This document shows, piece after piece, positions 33,442-42,408 of a stretch of DNA of 50,008 nt. A model generated the notes under the pieces. The model did not search any database. It saw nothing but the letters and a program-made list of their open reading frames with translations, and was not told where the DNA came from. The stretch is from Brevundimonas sp. UBA5713 (GTDB taxonomy: Bacteria > Pseudomonadota > Alphaproteobacteria > Caulobacterales > Caulobacteraceae). The stretch is from contig NZ_DIGV01000043.1 of the NCBI RefSeq assembly GCF_002419815.1, forward strand, positions 71,506 to 121,513, read 5' to 3'. Every line of letters starts with the position of its first letter. Position 1 is the first letter of the stretch. A program made the translations under genes and the position numbers.

Positions 33442-34731
33442 TTAGTGTCTGGGCGGGCGCGCCACGGCGTATTCGCCGTATTTGGCCAGCTCCATTCGGG
33501 CGATGGCGCGGTTGTGCACTTCGTCCGGACCATCGGCAAAGCGCAGGGTGCGCATGCTGGCCCACGCGCTGGCGAGGAAGAAGTCCCCCGATACGCCGGC
33601 ACCGCCATGGGCCTGAATGGCATCGTCGAGAATTTGCAGCGCCATCGTCGGGCCCTGAACCTTGATCATGGCGATCTCGAGCTGGGCGGCTTTATTTCCT
33701 GCACGGTCCATCATGTCGGCAGCCTTCAGGCACAGCAGGCGCGACATCTCGATATCGATGCGGGCGCGGGCCAGTCGCTCTTCCCAGATGTTGTTGTCGC
33801 TGAGGCGCTTGCCAAAGGCGACGCGGCTGACAAGACGCTTGGCCATGGCTTCCAGCGCCTTTTCGGCAATGCCGATGGTGCGCATACAATGGTGGATGCG
33901 GCCCGGCCCGAGGCGGCCTTGTGAAATCTCGAAACCACGCCCTTCACCGAGAACCAGATTTTCGACCGGCACGCGCACATTCTCCAGCACCACCTCACCA
34001 TGGCCGTGCGGGGCGTGGTCGTAACCGAATACGGTGAGCATGCGCTCGATGCGAACTCCCGGCGTATCCATAGGCACCAGGATCTGGCTTTGTTGCTGAT
34101 GTCGTTCAGCATCCGGATTGGTGCGGCCCATGACGATGGCCAGCTTGCAGCGCGGATCGCCGACGCCCGATGACCACCATTTACGCCCGTTGATCACATA
34201 GTGGTCGCCATCACGGACAATGCTGGTGCGGATATTGGTGGCATCGGATGACGCCACATCCGGCTCTGTCATGAGGAAGGCCGAGCGGATTTCACCGCGC
34301 ATGAGGGGGCCGAGCCACTGCTCTTTCTGGGCGAGGGTGCCATAGCGATGCAGCACCTCCATATTGCCCGTATCCGGTGCCGAGCAGTTGAACACTTCCG
34401 AAGCCCAGCCCGCGCGGCCCATTTCCTCGGCGCACAGGGCATATTCCAGATTGTTGAGGCGAGGGCCTTCGAACTGGAAGGTGTCCTCGATCGGGGCGTT
34501 GTTGCTATTGGGCGGCATGAAGAGGTTCCACAGGCCTTCGGCGCGCGCCACCTCTTTCAGTTCCTCGATAACCGGAATGACCTTCCATCGCTCGCCGTTC
34601 TTGGCTTGAGCGACGTAGTCCTCGTTGCGGGGGGTGATGTGACGGGCAATGAAATCACGCACACGGTCACGGTAGTGGGTTTCGCGTTCTGAAAGTTGAA
34701 AATCCAAGGTCGCCCCCAAAAGCTGGTCCAT
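33442..34731 (-). CDS. Acyl-CoA dehydrogenase, ACAD10/11-like
   Basis: The 429-residue flavoprotein has the longer acyl-CoA dehydrogenase form typical of ACAD10/11-type enzymes: GWASEVFNCSAPDTGNMEVL, AFLMTEPDVASSDATNI (FAD contact), NGRKWWSSGVGDPRC and a C-terminal DAIQAHGGAGVSGDFFLASAW with GPDEVHNRAIARMEL. It differs clearly from the two paired dehydrogenases in this window. It starts the acd-SDR-thioesterase operon and diverges from the tandem TetR gene. The CCGAATTATCGG palindrome abuts its start codon (34733-34744), so direct repression by that regulator is plausible. Confidence 0.93.
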   Translation of the reverse strand: MDQLLGATLDFQLSERETHYRDRVRDFIARHITPRNEDYVAQAKNGERWKVIPVIEELKEVARAEGLWNLFMPPNSNNAPIEDTFQFEGPRLNNLEYALCAEEMGRAGWASEVFNCSAPDTGNMEVLHRYGTLAQKEQWLGPLMRGEIRSAFLMTEPDVASSDATNIRTSIVRDGDHYVINGRKWWSSGVGDPRCKLAIVMGRTNPDAERHQQQSQILVPMDTPGVRIERMLTVFGYDHAPHGHGEVVLENVRVPVENLVLGEGRGFEISQGRLGPGRIHHCMRTIGIAEKALEAMAKRLVSRVAFGKRLSDNNIWEERLARARIDIEMSRLLCLKAADMMDRAGNKAAQLEIAMIKVQGPTMALQILDDAIQAHGGAGVSGDFFLASAWASMRTLRFADGPDEVHNRAIARMELAKYGEYAVARPPRH

Positions 34732-34904
34732 ACCGAATTATCGGATTTTCTTACTCTCGCTTGTTTGCGGCGCATATCAAGCGGAAATTTTGTCGTTATG
34801 TGGGATCGAAAAGCGTACCGATATGTTGAAGCGGTGCAAATCCACGTTGCATACCGAAACATCGATTTCGTGACGGCTTGGAAAACTTCCGGTATAAGTC
34901 GTGC
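34732..34904. promoter_or_regulatory. Divergent control region with candidate TetR operators
   Basis: The 173-base gap holds CCGA-ATTA-TCGG at 34733-34744, TACCGAT at 34816-34822 and TACCGAA at 34852-34858. The last is part of CGAAA-CATCGA-TTTCG (34855-34870). TTCCGGTATAA before the regulator start is a similar sequence on the other strand. The repeated ACCGA element suggests binding of the adjacent TetR-type protein. The inference rests on pattern only. Confidence 0.4.
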
Positions 34905-36131
34905 ATGAGCACAGCAAAACCTGCGGCGACCCCCGCCAATACCGCACGCTTTGAACGCAAACGTGATCTGATCCTCGAAGCGGCGTCGGCGCTGATCAAT
35001 GAGCGCGGCGTCAAGGGTATGGGCTTTGCCGATGTGGCCGAGCGGGTAGGGCTGACCACCACCAGCGTCACCTATTATTTCCGCAAGAAGGAAGCGCTGG
35101 CCTTTGCCTGCTTCAATCGTGCGCTGGACCAGATGGAAAATCAGGTCGCGGAGGTGGAGGCGCACCCTGATCCTCGCTCGCGGGTGCGGGCCTTTGTGCG
35201 TCAAGCCTTCGATCAGGCGCTGGCCAGCCGTCAGAACCAGGTACAGAACTATGCCCGTCTGTCTGACGTGCGGGCAATGGAGGATCCGCTACGCGCGGAG
35301 TTGGAAGAGCGCTATCGCGGAATCTTCCGTCGTATCAGGAACTTCCTTGGAGAAGCTCAAGGAGAGCGCGAGCAACGTCTGCGGACCTTGCGCGCCCACG
35401 TTCTGGTCGAGGTACTGTATTGGGTGCCCGCATGGATTATCCGCTACAGTGTTCATGACTACGATCGTGTCTATGAGCGGGTCATGGAGATTTTCGAGCA
35501 CGGACTGTCAAAGCCCGGTTCGGAATGGGGCCCTGTGATCATGAGTCTGCCCCAGGACGAAGATGAGGACGGCAGTGCCCGTAGACGCTTTTTGACGGCA
35601 GCGACGCGCCTGATCAACGCGCGCGGCTATCGTGGAGCGTCGGTAGAGCGCATTGCGTCAGAGCTGAACGTCACCAAGGGCAGCTTCTACCATCATCTGG
35701 ATGCCAAGGATGATCTGGTACTGGAGTGTTTCCGGCGTTCGCTGTCGACCATTTCTCAGGCGCAATATGCGACTGACGATCTGGCAGGAAACAGGCTGCA
35801 TAAGCTGGAGTCGGCTGTGGCGACGCTGCTGGCCTTCCAGTTCTCGGACAACGGCCCGCTGCTACGTACTACCGCGCTTCAGGCCATTCCGGCGGATATG
35901 CGAGGACAGGTGATCGACCGCTCCAACCGCACTGCGGGGCGGTTTGCCGATATGATGATCGATGCCATCAGCGAGGGATCAATGCGCGCGGTTGATCCTT
36001 TGGTCGGTAGCCAGATGATAATGGCCGCCCTGAACGCGGCCTATGAGCAGCGTCGCTGGGCAGGCACTGTGCCGATTGAAGAGGCGGCGCAAATGTATGC
36101 TTCGCCGTTGTTCTACGGCCTTTTCGACTGA
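34905..36131 (+). CDS. Tandem TetR-family transcriptional regulator (two TetR units in one chain)
   Basis: The 408-residue protein contains two complete TetR DNA-binding domains. The first is at about 17-68 (ILEAASALINERGVKGMGFADVAERVGLTTTSVTYYFRKKEAL). The second is at about 227-275 (FLTAATRLINARGYRGASVERIASELNVTKGSFYHHLDAKDDL). Each is followed by a helical ligand domain, about 75-205 and 280-408. A short acidic linker (QDEDEDG) joins them. Ordinary TetR proteins are about 200 residues, so this is a covalent dimer-like form. It diverges from acyl-CoA dehydrogenase genes and precedes a TonB receptor, so it probably senses an acyl-CoA or steroid-like ligand. Confidence 0.9.
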   Translation: MSTAKPAATPANTARFERKRDLILEAASALINERGVKGMGFADVAERVGLTTTSVTYYFRKKEALAFACFNRALDQMENQVAEVEAHPDPRSRVRAFVRQAFDQALASRQNQVQNYARLSDVRAMEDPLRAELEERYRGIFRRIRNFLGEAQGEREQRLRTLRAHVLVEVLYWVPAWIIRYSVHDYDRVYERVMEIFEHGLSKPGSEWGPVIMSLPQDEDEDGSARRRFLTAATRLINARGYRGASVERIASELNVTKGSFYHHLDAKDDLVLECFRRSLSTISQAQYATDDLAGNRLHKLESAVATLLAFQFSDNGPLLRTTALQAIPADMRGQVIDRSNRTAGRFADMMIDAISEGSMRAVDPLVGSQMIMAALNAAYEQRRWAGTVPIEEAAQMYASPLFYGLFD

Positions 36132-36142
36132 TCGCCCGCTCC

Positions 36143-36173
36143 AAAAAAAGAGCTCTCCCGATTGGGAGGGCTT
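36143..36173 (-). terminator. Intrinsic terminator of the TonB-dependent receptor gene
   Basis: On the minus strand GCCCTCCC (36171-36164) pairs with GGGAGAGC (36159-36152) with one wobble around a 4-base loop. A run of seven T (A at 36143-36149 on the plus strand) follows. It lies between the convergent receptor and TetR genes. Confidence 0.82.
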
Positions 36174-36192
36174 ATGAGGAGGGTGGAGATTT

Positions 36193-39100
36193 TTAGAACC
36201 GCTTACGCACGCCGACCTTGATGGTGCGTCCCAGTGCGTTGGCGGTGAACGGGTCATAGGACAGATCCAGTCGCGCAAACGGCGGATCCTCGTCCGTGAT
36301 GTTCTCGACCGTGACCGACACTGTCAGATCGTCCGGCAGTTGCAGTTGGTAGGTGGCATTGGCCGTGAGCCAGGAGTCGATATTGCGGCCTGCGCTCACC
36401 GTGATCGGATTGTTCAGGCCATCGCGATAGGCCCCGTCCGCAAACAGGTTTTCGCGCCCGTCCTCATAGCCATCCATATAGTTTACGGTCAGGCGCAGAT
36501 TGTGCGCGCCGTTCTCGTATTGACCGTACAGCTGGCCTTTCAGCTGCGGCAGTGGATAGGCGGTGCTTTGATAGTTGAGGCGACCCACGGCTTCGAAAGC
36601 CGGCTCGATGATCACGTCACCGATCTGCTGTGAGCCGGTGTAGTATTCAATCACATAGGTGAAGTTGCCACCCAGCGTCAGTTGACCGCCCATAACGTCG
36701 TCGAACTCGTAGGAGCCCATGGCGTCCAGACCCGACGTGGTGACATCCGCGCCATTCACATAGTTGACCTTGAGGCGGTTCAGGTTGGCTGCGGCGCAGG
36801 TGCCGCTGAACACGAAACGCTCTTCGATCAGGGCCATGGCAGGATCGCCACAGCGGTTCGGACCGGTGGCCCCATTGGGGAAGAGAGCGTCAACAATGCC
36901 CGAAACCGGCTCGGAAACGATGCCGTCTTCCATTTCGAAGCGGTAGTAGTCCAGCGAACCTCTGAAGTTGCCGACATTCATCACCACACCAAGATTATAG
37001 GTGGTGGCCGATTCAGGGCGGAGGCTGGGGTTGCCAGCGATTTCCACGGCACGGAACGAACCCAGAATGGACTGCAGCGAGGTGCCGGACCGCTCCGAGG
37101 TTTGGGTCATGGGAGGGCCGCGGAAAGTGGTGCCGACACCGCCACGAATGGAGAAGTTGTCGGTTACGCGCCACATGGCGGATACCTTCGGATCGAAGGT
37201 CGAGCCCGTGTCGCTGCCATAGTCTTCATAGCGCGCTGCCAGCTGCATCTCCAAGCGATCGGTCAGCGGTAGTTGGAGTTCGGCAAACGCGGCCCAGACA
37301 TTGCGAGCGCGATCGCTGGGGATGCTGGCACCGCCGAATGTGAACGGACCGTTTGCGCCCGCGCCCGTACAGGCATCGTTGAAGAAGTCCGGTGACGAAG
37401 TGCACGGGTTGATCAGCTTGTTCGCCATGTCGTTGTAGCTGGACGTAAAGACGTCGCGGCGGAACTGCACGCCCACGGCGAACTGCGACATGCCGCCCCC
37501 CATTTGAAAGCCGGTATCACCGCTGAGCACGGCGTCGGCAACAAACAGGCGGTTCGTGGACGTGGTCCGCGAGTCGGTCATAAACCAGTTGATGACTTCA
37601 TTGCTGTTCGCAACGGCCGGGTTGAACTGGGGGTTAACCTGACCGTCGATGGCATTGGCCTGAATGGCGTTGCTGAACGGGTTGAACCACAAACAGCCAT
37701 TAGCGCCCGGCGTGGGGGCCGCGCCGCCCGGACCTTGAATGCCCGGGGTATTGGGTTGGGTGTCGCAGTTCGGACCGCCCAAGCCGCGCAGAGCCAGCGC
37801 AAAGCGGTTGGTCATGGTTTCCGGTGCCGAGCGCGTGCCGGTCTGCTGGGCGTAGGTGGCCGATACGTCGTACCGAAGGTTCGAACCGAAGGACAGATCG
37901 CCGCTGAATGAGCCTGCCACGCGATAATGGTCAAACTCGCGGTAGCCGTAGGTGGTGCCATCGCTGGTGGTCGGATTGCCGCCAAGCAGCATGGGGCGGG
38001 CAGCCGGTGCCAGATACGCCGCGCCGTAGGCTAGCAAATGATTGAAGCCGGCATTCTTGGACACAAAGTCCCGCAGGCCCGGGCTGTTGCTCGGTATGAA
38101 ATAGCGGTTGGCATACAGCGGCTGCAAAGCGCCCGCGCCCTGCGCCTCGATCGAGGGCGAGCTGACGATGGCGTATGACGGCGACGTGGCCCAGCGTGGC
38201 AGTTCGGTGTGCCCATAGGCGACCTCTGCGCGGAAGCTGTGATTGTCGTTCAGGTCAACGTCGACAGAGCCGAACAGTTGGAAGCGGTTCTCTTCCTCGA
38301 CCAGATTGTCGTAGTCGATGTACTGGCCAAAGCAGGCGGGTGTCGTGCCGCTGAAGCCTGCAAAGCCGCCAAGGGTTTCACAGCCGGGGTCGCGGAACAG
38401 CCGAGCGCCGGTCGCAGCGGGGGCGATGAATGACAGGAAGGTGCCGGGGTTGTTGGCTGCCGAATAGCCGCCCTCGGGATTTTCCAGATACGACGACTGG
38501 GTAAAGTCGCGCGCGGTGGTGCGCAGTTCGCTGCGGTGCTGATAGCCTGCGGACAGGAAGATCTGGGCGCGATCGCTCGTCCATCCCCAGTTGATAGCGC
38601 CGCTCCAGTCGCCATCGGTATCGGCGATGTGGCGGTAGTCGGCCATGATTTCCAGACCGTCGAAATTCTCGCGGGTGATGAAGTTCACAACCCCGCCGAT
38701 GGCATCCGAGCCATAGGTGGCGGCGGCACCTTCCTTCAGAACTTCAATACGTCCGATGGCCGCGGCAGGGATCATATTGGTGTCCACAACACCGGCTGCC
38801 CCCATGGCCAGAGGATTGGCCACCATGCGTCGGCCGTTCAGCAGCACCAAGGTGCGCGTGGCCCCCAGACCGCGCAGGTTGATCGAGCCGGAGCCTTCCG
38901 AACCTTGCGCGCGGCTGTCGAACTGGTTGGTATCACCAAGCACGCCATTGGAAACCGGCAGTGCCTTGATCAGGTCCAGCACGCTGGGCGAGCCCTGCCG
39001 CTGCAACTCTTCGGAGTTAATCACGTCGACGGACGAGATGGCGTTTTCACGTGCGCCACGGATGAGGGAGCCGGTGACGACAATATCTGCCACCGAAACA

Positions 39101-39228
39101 GGCTGGTCGTTATCGCTGGTCGGCAGTCTTTGGACATCCTGCGCAGAGGCGCTTGCCGCTGTCAGAAAGGTGGCTGTGGTCGCAGCCAGAATTAACGGCG
39201 ACACGCCGCTGAGATAAACGCGCTTCAT
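36193..39228 (-). CDS. TonB-dependent outer membrane receptor
   Basis: This receptor imports a substrate across the outer membrane powered by TonB-ExbBD. The 1011-residue precursor has a signal peptide (about 1-30, ending ASASAQ) and a TonB-box-like segment ADIVVTGSLIRG. The plug domain (about 55-185) contains GSINLRGLGATRTLVLLNGRRM and GAAATYGSDAIGGVVNFIT. A long beta barrel ends with GRTIKVGVRKRF, with the final aromatic typical of outer membrane proteins. No STN signalling domain precedes the plug. Neighbouring acyl-CoA genes suggest a large hydrophobic ligand, but carbohydrate or peptide transport cannot be excluded. It is monocistronic with its own terminator. Confidence 0.95.
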   Translation of the reverse strand: MKRVYLSGVSPLILAATTATFLTAASASAQDVQRLPTSDNDQPVSVADIVVTGSLIRGARENAISSVDVINSEELQRQGSPSVLDLIKALPVSNGVLGDTNQFDSRAQGSEGSGSINLRGLGATRTLVLLNGRRMVANPLAMGAAGVVDTNMIPAAAIGRIEVLKEGAAATYGSDAIGGVVNFITRENFDGLEIMADYRHIADTDGDWSGAINWGWTSDRAQIFLSAGYQHRSELRTTARDFTQSSYLENPEGGYSAANNPGTFLSFIAPAATGARLFRDPGCETLGGFAGFSGTTPACFGQYIDYDNLVEEENRFQLFGSVDVDLNDNHSFRAEVAYGHTELPRWATSPSYAIVSSPSIEAQGAGALQPLYANRYFIPSNSPGLRDFVSKNAGFNHLLAYGAAYLAPAARPMLLGGNPTTSDGTTYGYREFDHYRVAGSFSGDLSFGSNLRYDVSATYAQQTGTRSAPETMTNRFALALRGLGGPNCDTQPNTPGIQGPGGAAPTPGANGCLWFNPFSNAIQANAIDGQVNPQFNPAVANSNEVINWFMTDSRTTSTNRLFVADAVLSGDTGFQMGGGMSQFAVGVQFRRDVFTSSYNDMANKLINPCTSSPDFFNDACTGAGANGPFTFGGASIPSDRARNVWAAFAELQLPLTDRLEMQLAARYEDYGSDTGSTFDPKVSAMWRVTDNFSIRGGVGTTFRGPPMTQTSERSGTSLQSILGSFRAVEIAGNPSLRPESATTYNLGVVMNVGNFRGSLDYYRFEMEDGIVSEPVSGIVDALFPNGATGPNRCGDPAMALIEERFVFSGTCAAANLNRLKVNYVNGADVTTSGLDAMGSYEFDDVMGGQLTLGGNFTYVIEYYTGSQQIGDVIIEPAFEAVGRLNYQSTAYPLPQLKGQLYGQYENGAHNLRLTVNYMDGYEDGRENLFADGAYRDGLNNPITVSAGRNIDSWLTANATYQLQLPDDLTVSVTVENITDEDPPFARLDLSYDPFTANALGRTIKVGVRKRF

Positions 39229-39467
39229 ATGTGTCCGCTCCCTTTGGCGTGCCGAACTTATGCTGCCCGGTCATCGCGATGTTAGTCTGTCTTTGTTGGT
39301 TGGATTACGCTCATTTGAATTGTGGGTAGGTGTTTGGGGAGGAGGCGTGTTGCGGGCCTATCCGTAGATAGACCCGCTGCTGCACTGCAAAAAACGTCAG
39401 CTAAGTACGCATTAATTTGTTTTTCGAGTATGGGGTATGTTTTTCCCCTGCGTCAACCGGCTTTGCG

Positions 39468-40640
39468 TTACAGGACTTCGAAAAGTCCGGCCGCGCCCAT
39501 GCCGCCGCCCACGCACATGGTGATGACTACATATTTGACGCCGCGGCGGCGGCCCTCGATCAGGGCGTGGCCCACCAATCGCGAGCCTGACATGCCGTAC
39601 GGGTGGCCGATGGAAATGGCACCGCCGTTCACGTTCAGGCGGTCCGCCGGAATGCCCAGCTTGTCCTGGCAATAGAGGACCTGGACGGCAAAGGCTTCGT
39701 TCAGCTCCCACAGGCCGATATCGTCCACGTTCAGGCCAAAGCGTTTCAGCAGTTTCGGTACGGCGAAGACGGGGCCGATGCCCATTTCATCAGGTTCGGT
39801 GCCTGCAACGGCCATCCCCATGTAGCGACCAAGCGGCTTCAACCCGCGCTGGGCAGCCAGTTCGGCGTCCATCAGTACGCAGGCCGAGGCGCCGTCTGAC
39901 AGCTGGCTGGCGTTGCCTGCGGTGATGTTGCCGTCCGGGCGTACCGGTTGCAGGCCTTGCAGGGCTTCGAGGGTAGTGGAGGGGCGGTTGCCTTCGTCTT
40001 TGGCGATGGTGACCGACTTTTTGGAGATCTCTTTGGTCTCGCGGTCCTGTACGGCCATATTGGCTGTCACGCTGATGATCTCGTCATCGAACAGGCCGGC
40101 CTCTTGGGCGGCGGCGGTGCGTTGCTGCGATTGCAGGGCGTATTCGTCCTGACGCTCGCGCGAGATGCCGTAGCGCTTGGCGACGACCTCGGCGGTGTCG
40201 AGCATCGGCATGTGCACGGTCGGTACCAGGGCGACCAGTTCGGGATCGCTACCCATGCGCATCTGCGGGGTCTGGACCAGGGAAATCGATTCGACGCCGC
40301 CGGCGACGCACACGTCCATGCGATCGACGATAATTTGCTTGGCGGCGGTGGCGATGGCCATCAGGCCCGAGGCGCACTGACGGTCAATCGACATGCCCGC
40401 CACCGTGACGGGCAGGCCTGCGCGCAGGGCGGCGGTGCGACCGATAGTGGCTTGTACGCCCTGCTGAAGGGCTGCGCCGATAATCACATCGTCAACCTCT
40501 GCCGGATCAATGCCGGAGCGCTGCACAGCGGCGGCAATCGCATGGCCGGCAAGGGTGGGAGACGGGGTAGCGTTAAATGCCCCGCGATAGGCGCGGCCGA
40601 TTGGCGTGCGTGCGGTGGAGACAATGACTGCGTCGCGCAT
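39468..40640 (-). CDS. Acetyl-CoA acyltransferase (thiolase)
   Basis: The enzyme cleaves 3-ketoacyl-CoA, the last step of a beta-oxidation turn. The 390-residue protein has the acylated Cys89 in DRQCASGLMA, the His of NGGAISIGHPYGMSGSR, and the second Cys in MCVGGGMGAAGLFEVL. All three catalytic residues are present. It reads alone between the receptor gene and the divergent MFS operon. Together with the bifunctional FadJ-type enzyme it completes beta-oxidation. FadA or FadI naming would be arbitrary. Confidence 0.93.
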   Translation of the reverse strand: MRDAVIVSTARTPIGRAYRGAFNATPSPTLAGHAIAAAVQRSGIDPAEVDDVIIGAALQQGVQATIGRTAALRAGLPVTVAGMSIDRQCASGLMAIATAAKQIIVDRMDVCVAGGVESISLVQTPQMRMGSDPELVALVPTVHMPMLDTAEVVAKRYGISRERQDEYALQSQQRTAAAQEAGLFDDEIISVTANMAVQDRETKEISKKSVTIAKDEGNRPSTTLEALQGLQPVRPDGNITAGNASQLSDGASACVLMDAELAAQRGLKPLGRYMGMAVAGTEPDEMGIGPVFAVPKLLKRFGLNVDDIGLWELNEAFAVQVLYCQDKLGIPADRLNVNGGAISIGHPYGMSGSRLVGHALIEGRRRGVKYVVITMCVGGGMGAAGLFEVL

Positions 40641-40899
40641 GGGGTATCCCTTTGGTCACAGGATTTACCGCTTCTGGGGTGCATACCCGTAAAACGATTA
40701 TCTTCATCCTGATGAATATATTTTTTGAACCGTTCCGAACTTTCGGGGCGGAATGAGAGGTTGACACCAATGCAAATCATACCGCAAGTTCAAAAAACAA
40801 TGACAGCCGAAAAAGAGGCTGCGCGGGAGGATGTAAGATGGCGATGCTCGGTAACGCGGGCGGGGGGCAACTCCCGTCCGCACCTGGCGGGAGGAACAG
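40641..40899. promoter_or_regulatory. Divergent control region, thiolase and MFS-fadD operon
   Basis: The 259-base gap includes an AT-rich patch (about 40690-40730), CCGAA-CT-TTCGG at 40735-40746 resembling the element before the tandem TetR gene, and TTGACA at 40761-40766. No -10 box stands at a normal distance from the TTGACA. A small leader frame with a hairpin occupies the last 60 bases. Confidence 0.4.
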
Positions 40900-40903
40900 A
40901 TGA
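40838..40903 (+). CDS. Possible 21-codon leader peptide before the MFS gene
   Basis: An ATG preceded by GGGAGG (8 bases) opens a 21-codon frame, MAMLGNAGGGQLPSAPGGRNR, whose TGA overlaps the ATG of the MFS gene. Within it GCGGGCGGG (40856-40864) can pair with CCCGTCCGC (40873-40881), just before the MFS ribosome site GGGAGGA. Translation of the leader could open this hairpin and couple to the carrier. It may equally be chance. Confidence 0.3.
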   Translation: MAMLGNAGGGQLPSAPGGRNR

Positions 40904-42408
40904 CCTCTGTCTCGGTCCCGCAACCCCGTCCGTTCAAGCTTTTTGACAAGCTGATCTACGGCTTTGGATCACTGGCGGTCGGTACCAAACAGGTGGCATT
41001 CAGTGCCTTCCTGTTGCTGTTCTACAATCAGGTCGTGGGCATTCCGGCCCATCTGGTGTCACTGGCGATTTTAGGCTCTCTGGTCGTAGATGCGCTGAGC
41101 GATCCGATCACTGGCGAGCTGTCGGACAATTTCCGTTCGCGCTGGGGGCGCCGCCACCCCTTTATGTATTTTGCGGCTCTGCCGACGGCAGTTCTGTTCA
41201 TGCTGATGTGGATGCCGCCTGCCGGTTGGTCTGACGGCGCGCTGCTGGCCTATATGTTCCTGACGGCCACAACGTCGCGGATTTTCATCACCTTCTACGA
41301 GATTCCGGCCTCGGCCCTGACGCACGAGTTCACGCAGGACTACGACCAGCGGACCTCGATCATGAGCTTCCGCTATTTCTTCGGCTACATCGGTGGTCTG
41401 GGGATGTCGGTTCTGGCGCTGAAAGTGTTTCTGGTGCCGACCGAGACCTACCCTGTGGGGCAGCTGAATCCGCAGGGCTATATGTACTACGGCATGACCG
41501 GTGCGGCGGTGATCTTTGTCGCCATTCTGGTGTCGGCTGCGGGCACGCACCACCGTATCAAGGAACTGCCTCAGGCTCCGGTTAAGCCGCGTCGCAAGGC
41601 CATGACCATCCTTCGCGAAATGGGTGGCACTCTCAAGCACAAGCCGTTTTTGCAGGTGCTGTCGTTCGGTGTTCTGAAATACACCGCCATGGGCCTGACA
41701 TCGGCGATGTCCCTGTACTTCGGTATCTATGTGTGGGGGCTGGGCCCTAGTGGGCTGGCGCTGCTGTCCATGGACGGCATTGTGTCGGTCTGTCTGGCGC
41801 TGGTCGTCGCGCCGCTGGTCTCCAAGCACTTTGGAAAGAAGGCCTCGGCCATCGGTTTGGCTGTCTGCGGGGTCATGCTGGGTCTGATCCCCTATGTGCT
41901 GCGCCTTAGCGGTCTGTTTTTCGAAAACGGCCATCCGGCGCTTCTGTGGACCCTGTTTGCCTTCCAGATCACCACGGGTATCGGCACGGCGACCTCTGCC
42001 ATTCTGGTGTCCTCGATGATCGCGGATGTGGTGGACGATGCGGCGCGCCGTACCGGACGACATTCGGCGGGCCTGTTCTTTGCCGCCTCCAGCTTCATGC
42101 AGAAATGCACGGGCGGTTTGGGCGTCATGGCCGCTGGCATACTCCTGACGATAGCCGCCTTCCCCAAGGGGGCGCGGCCAGGGGACGTTCCGCCTGAAGT
42201 GATCGAGCGCCTGCTGTTCACCTATGTGCCGATGATCGCGATTTTCTGGGCCATCGCGGCGGTGATCCTGTCCTTCTACCGCATCGACCGATCAGCCCAT
42301 GAAGAGAATGTGCGCGCCTTTACACCCGGCGCGGCCGGTACCGACAAACTCGGCTCGGAAGACCCCCAGGGCGACGAGCCGCCCGCGACGGTGGAGCCTG
42401 CACGATGA
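40900..42408 (+). CDS. MFS transporter, glycoside-pentoside-hexuronide (MFS_2) type
   Basis: A 502-residue inner-membrane carrier with about 12 membrane helices. The GPH/MFS_2 pattern is seen: KLIYGFGSLAVGTKQVAFSAFLLLFYNQVVG at the N-terminus, DALSDPITGELSDNFRSRWGRRHPFM at about 63-88 (family motif with RWGRRHP), and GKKASAIGLAV after helix 8. The polar C-terminal tail (about 460-502) is disordered. GGAGGAACAG stands directly before the ATG. Although sugar cation symporters found the family, its position at the head of an acyl-CoA ligase operon suggests uptake of an organic acid or steroid. The stop overlaps the next start (ATGA). Confidence 0.9.
   Translation: MTSVSVPQPRPFKLFDKLIYGFGSLAVGTKQVAFSAFLLLFYNQVVGIPAHLVSLAILGSLVVDALSDPITGELSDNFRSRWGRRHPFMYFAALPTAVLFMLMWMPPAGWSDGALLAYMFLTATTSRIFITFYEIPASALTHEFTQDYDQRTSIMSFRYFFGYIGGLGMSVLALKVFLVPTETYPVGQLNPQGYMYYGMTGAAVIFVAILVSAAGTHHRIKELPQAPVKPRRKAMTILREMGGTLKHKPFLQVLSFGVLKYTAMGLTSAMSLYFGIYVWGLGPSGLALLSMDGIVSVCLALVVAPLVSKHFGKKASAIGLAVCGVMLGLIPYVLRLSGLFFENGHPALLWTLFAFQITTGIGTATSAILVSSMIADVVDDAARRTGRHSAGLFFAASSFMQKCTGGLGVMAAGILLTIAAFPKGARPGDVPPEVIERLLFTYVPMIAIFWAIAAVILSFYRIDRSAHEENVRAFTPGAAGTDKLGSEDPQGDEPPATVEPAR

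Noticed and set aside
40761..40790. TTGACA as a sigma-70 promoter for the MFS operon
   Set aside because: No acceptable -10 hexamer stands 16-18 bases downstream (GCAAGT only), so it was not called a promoter.
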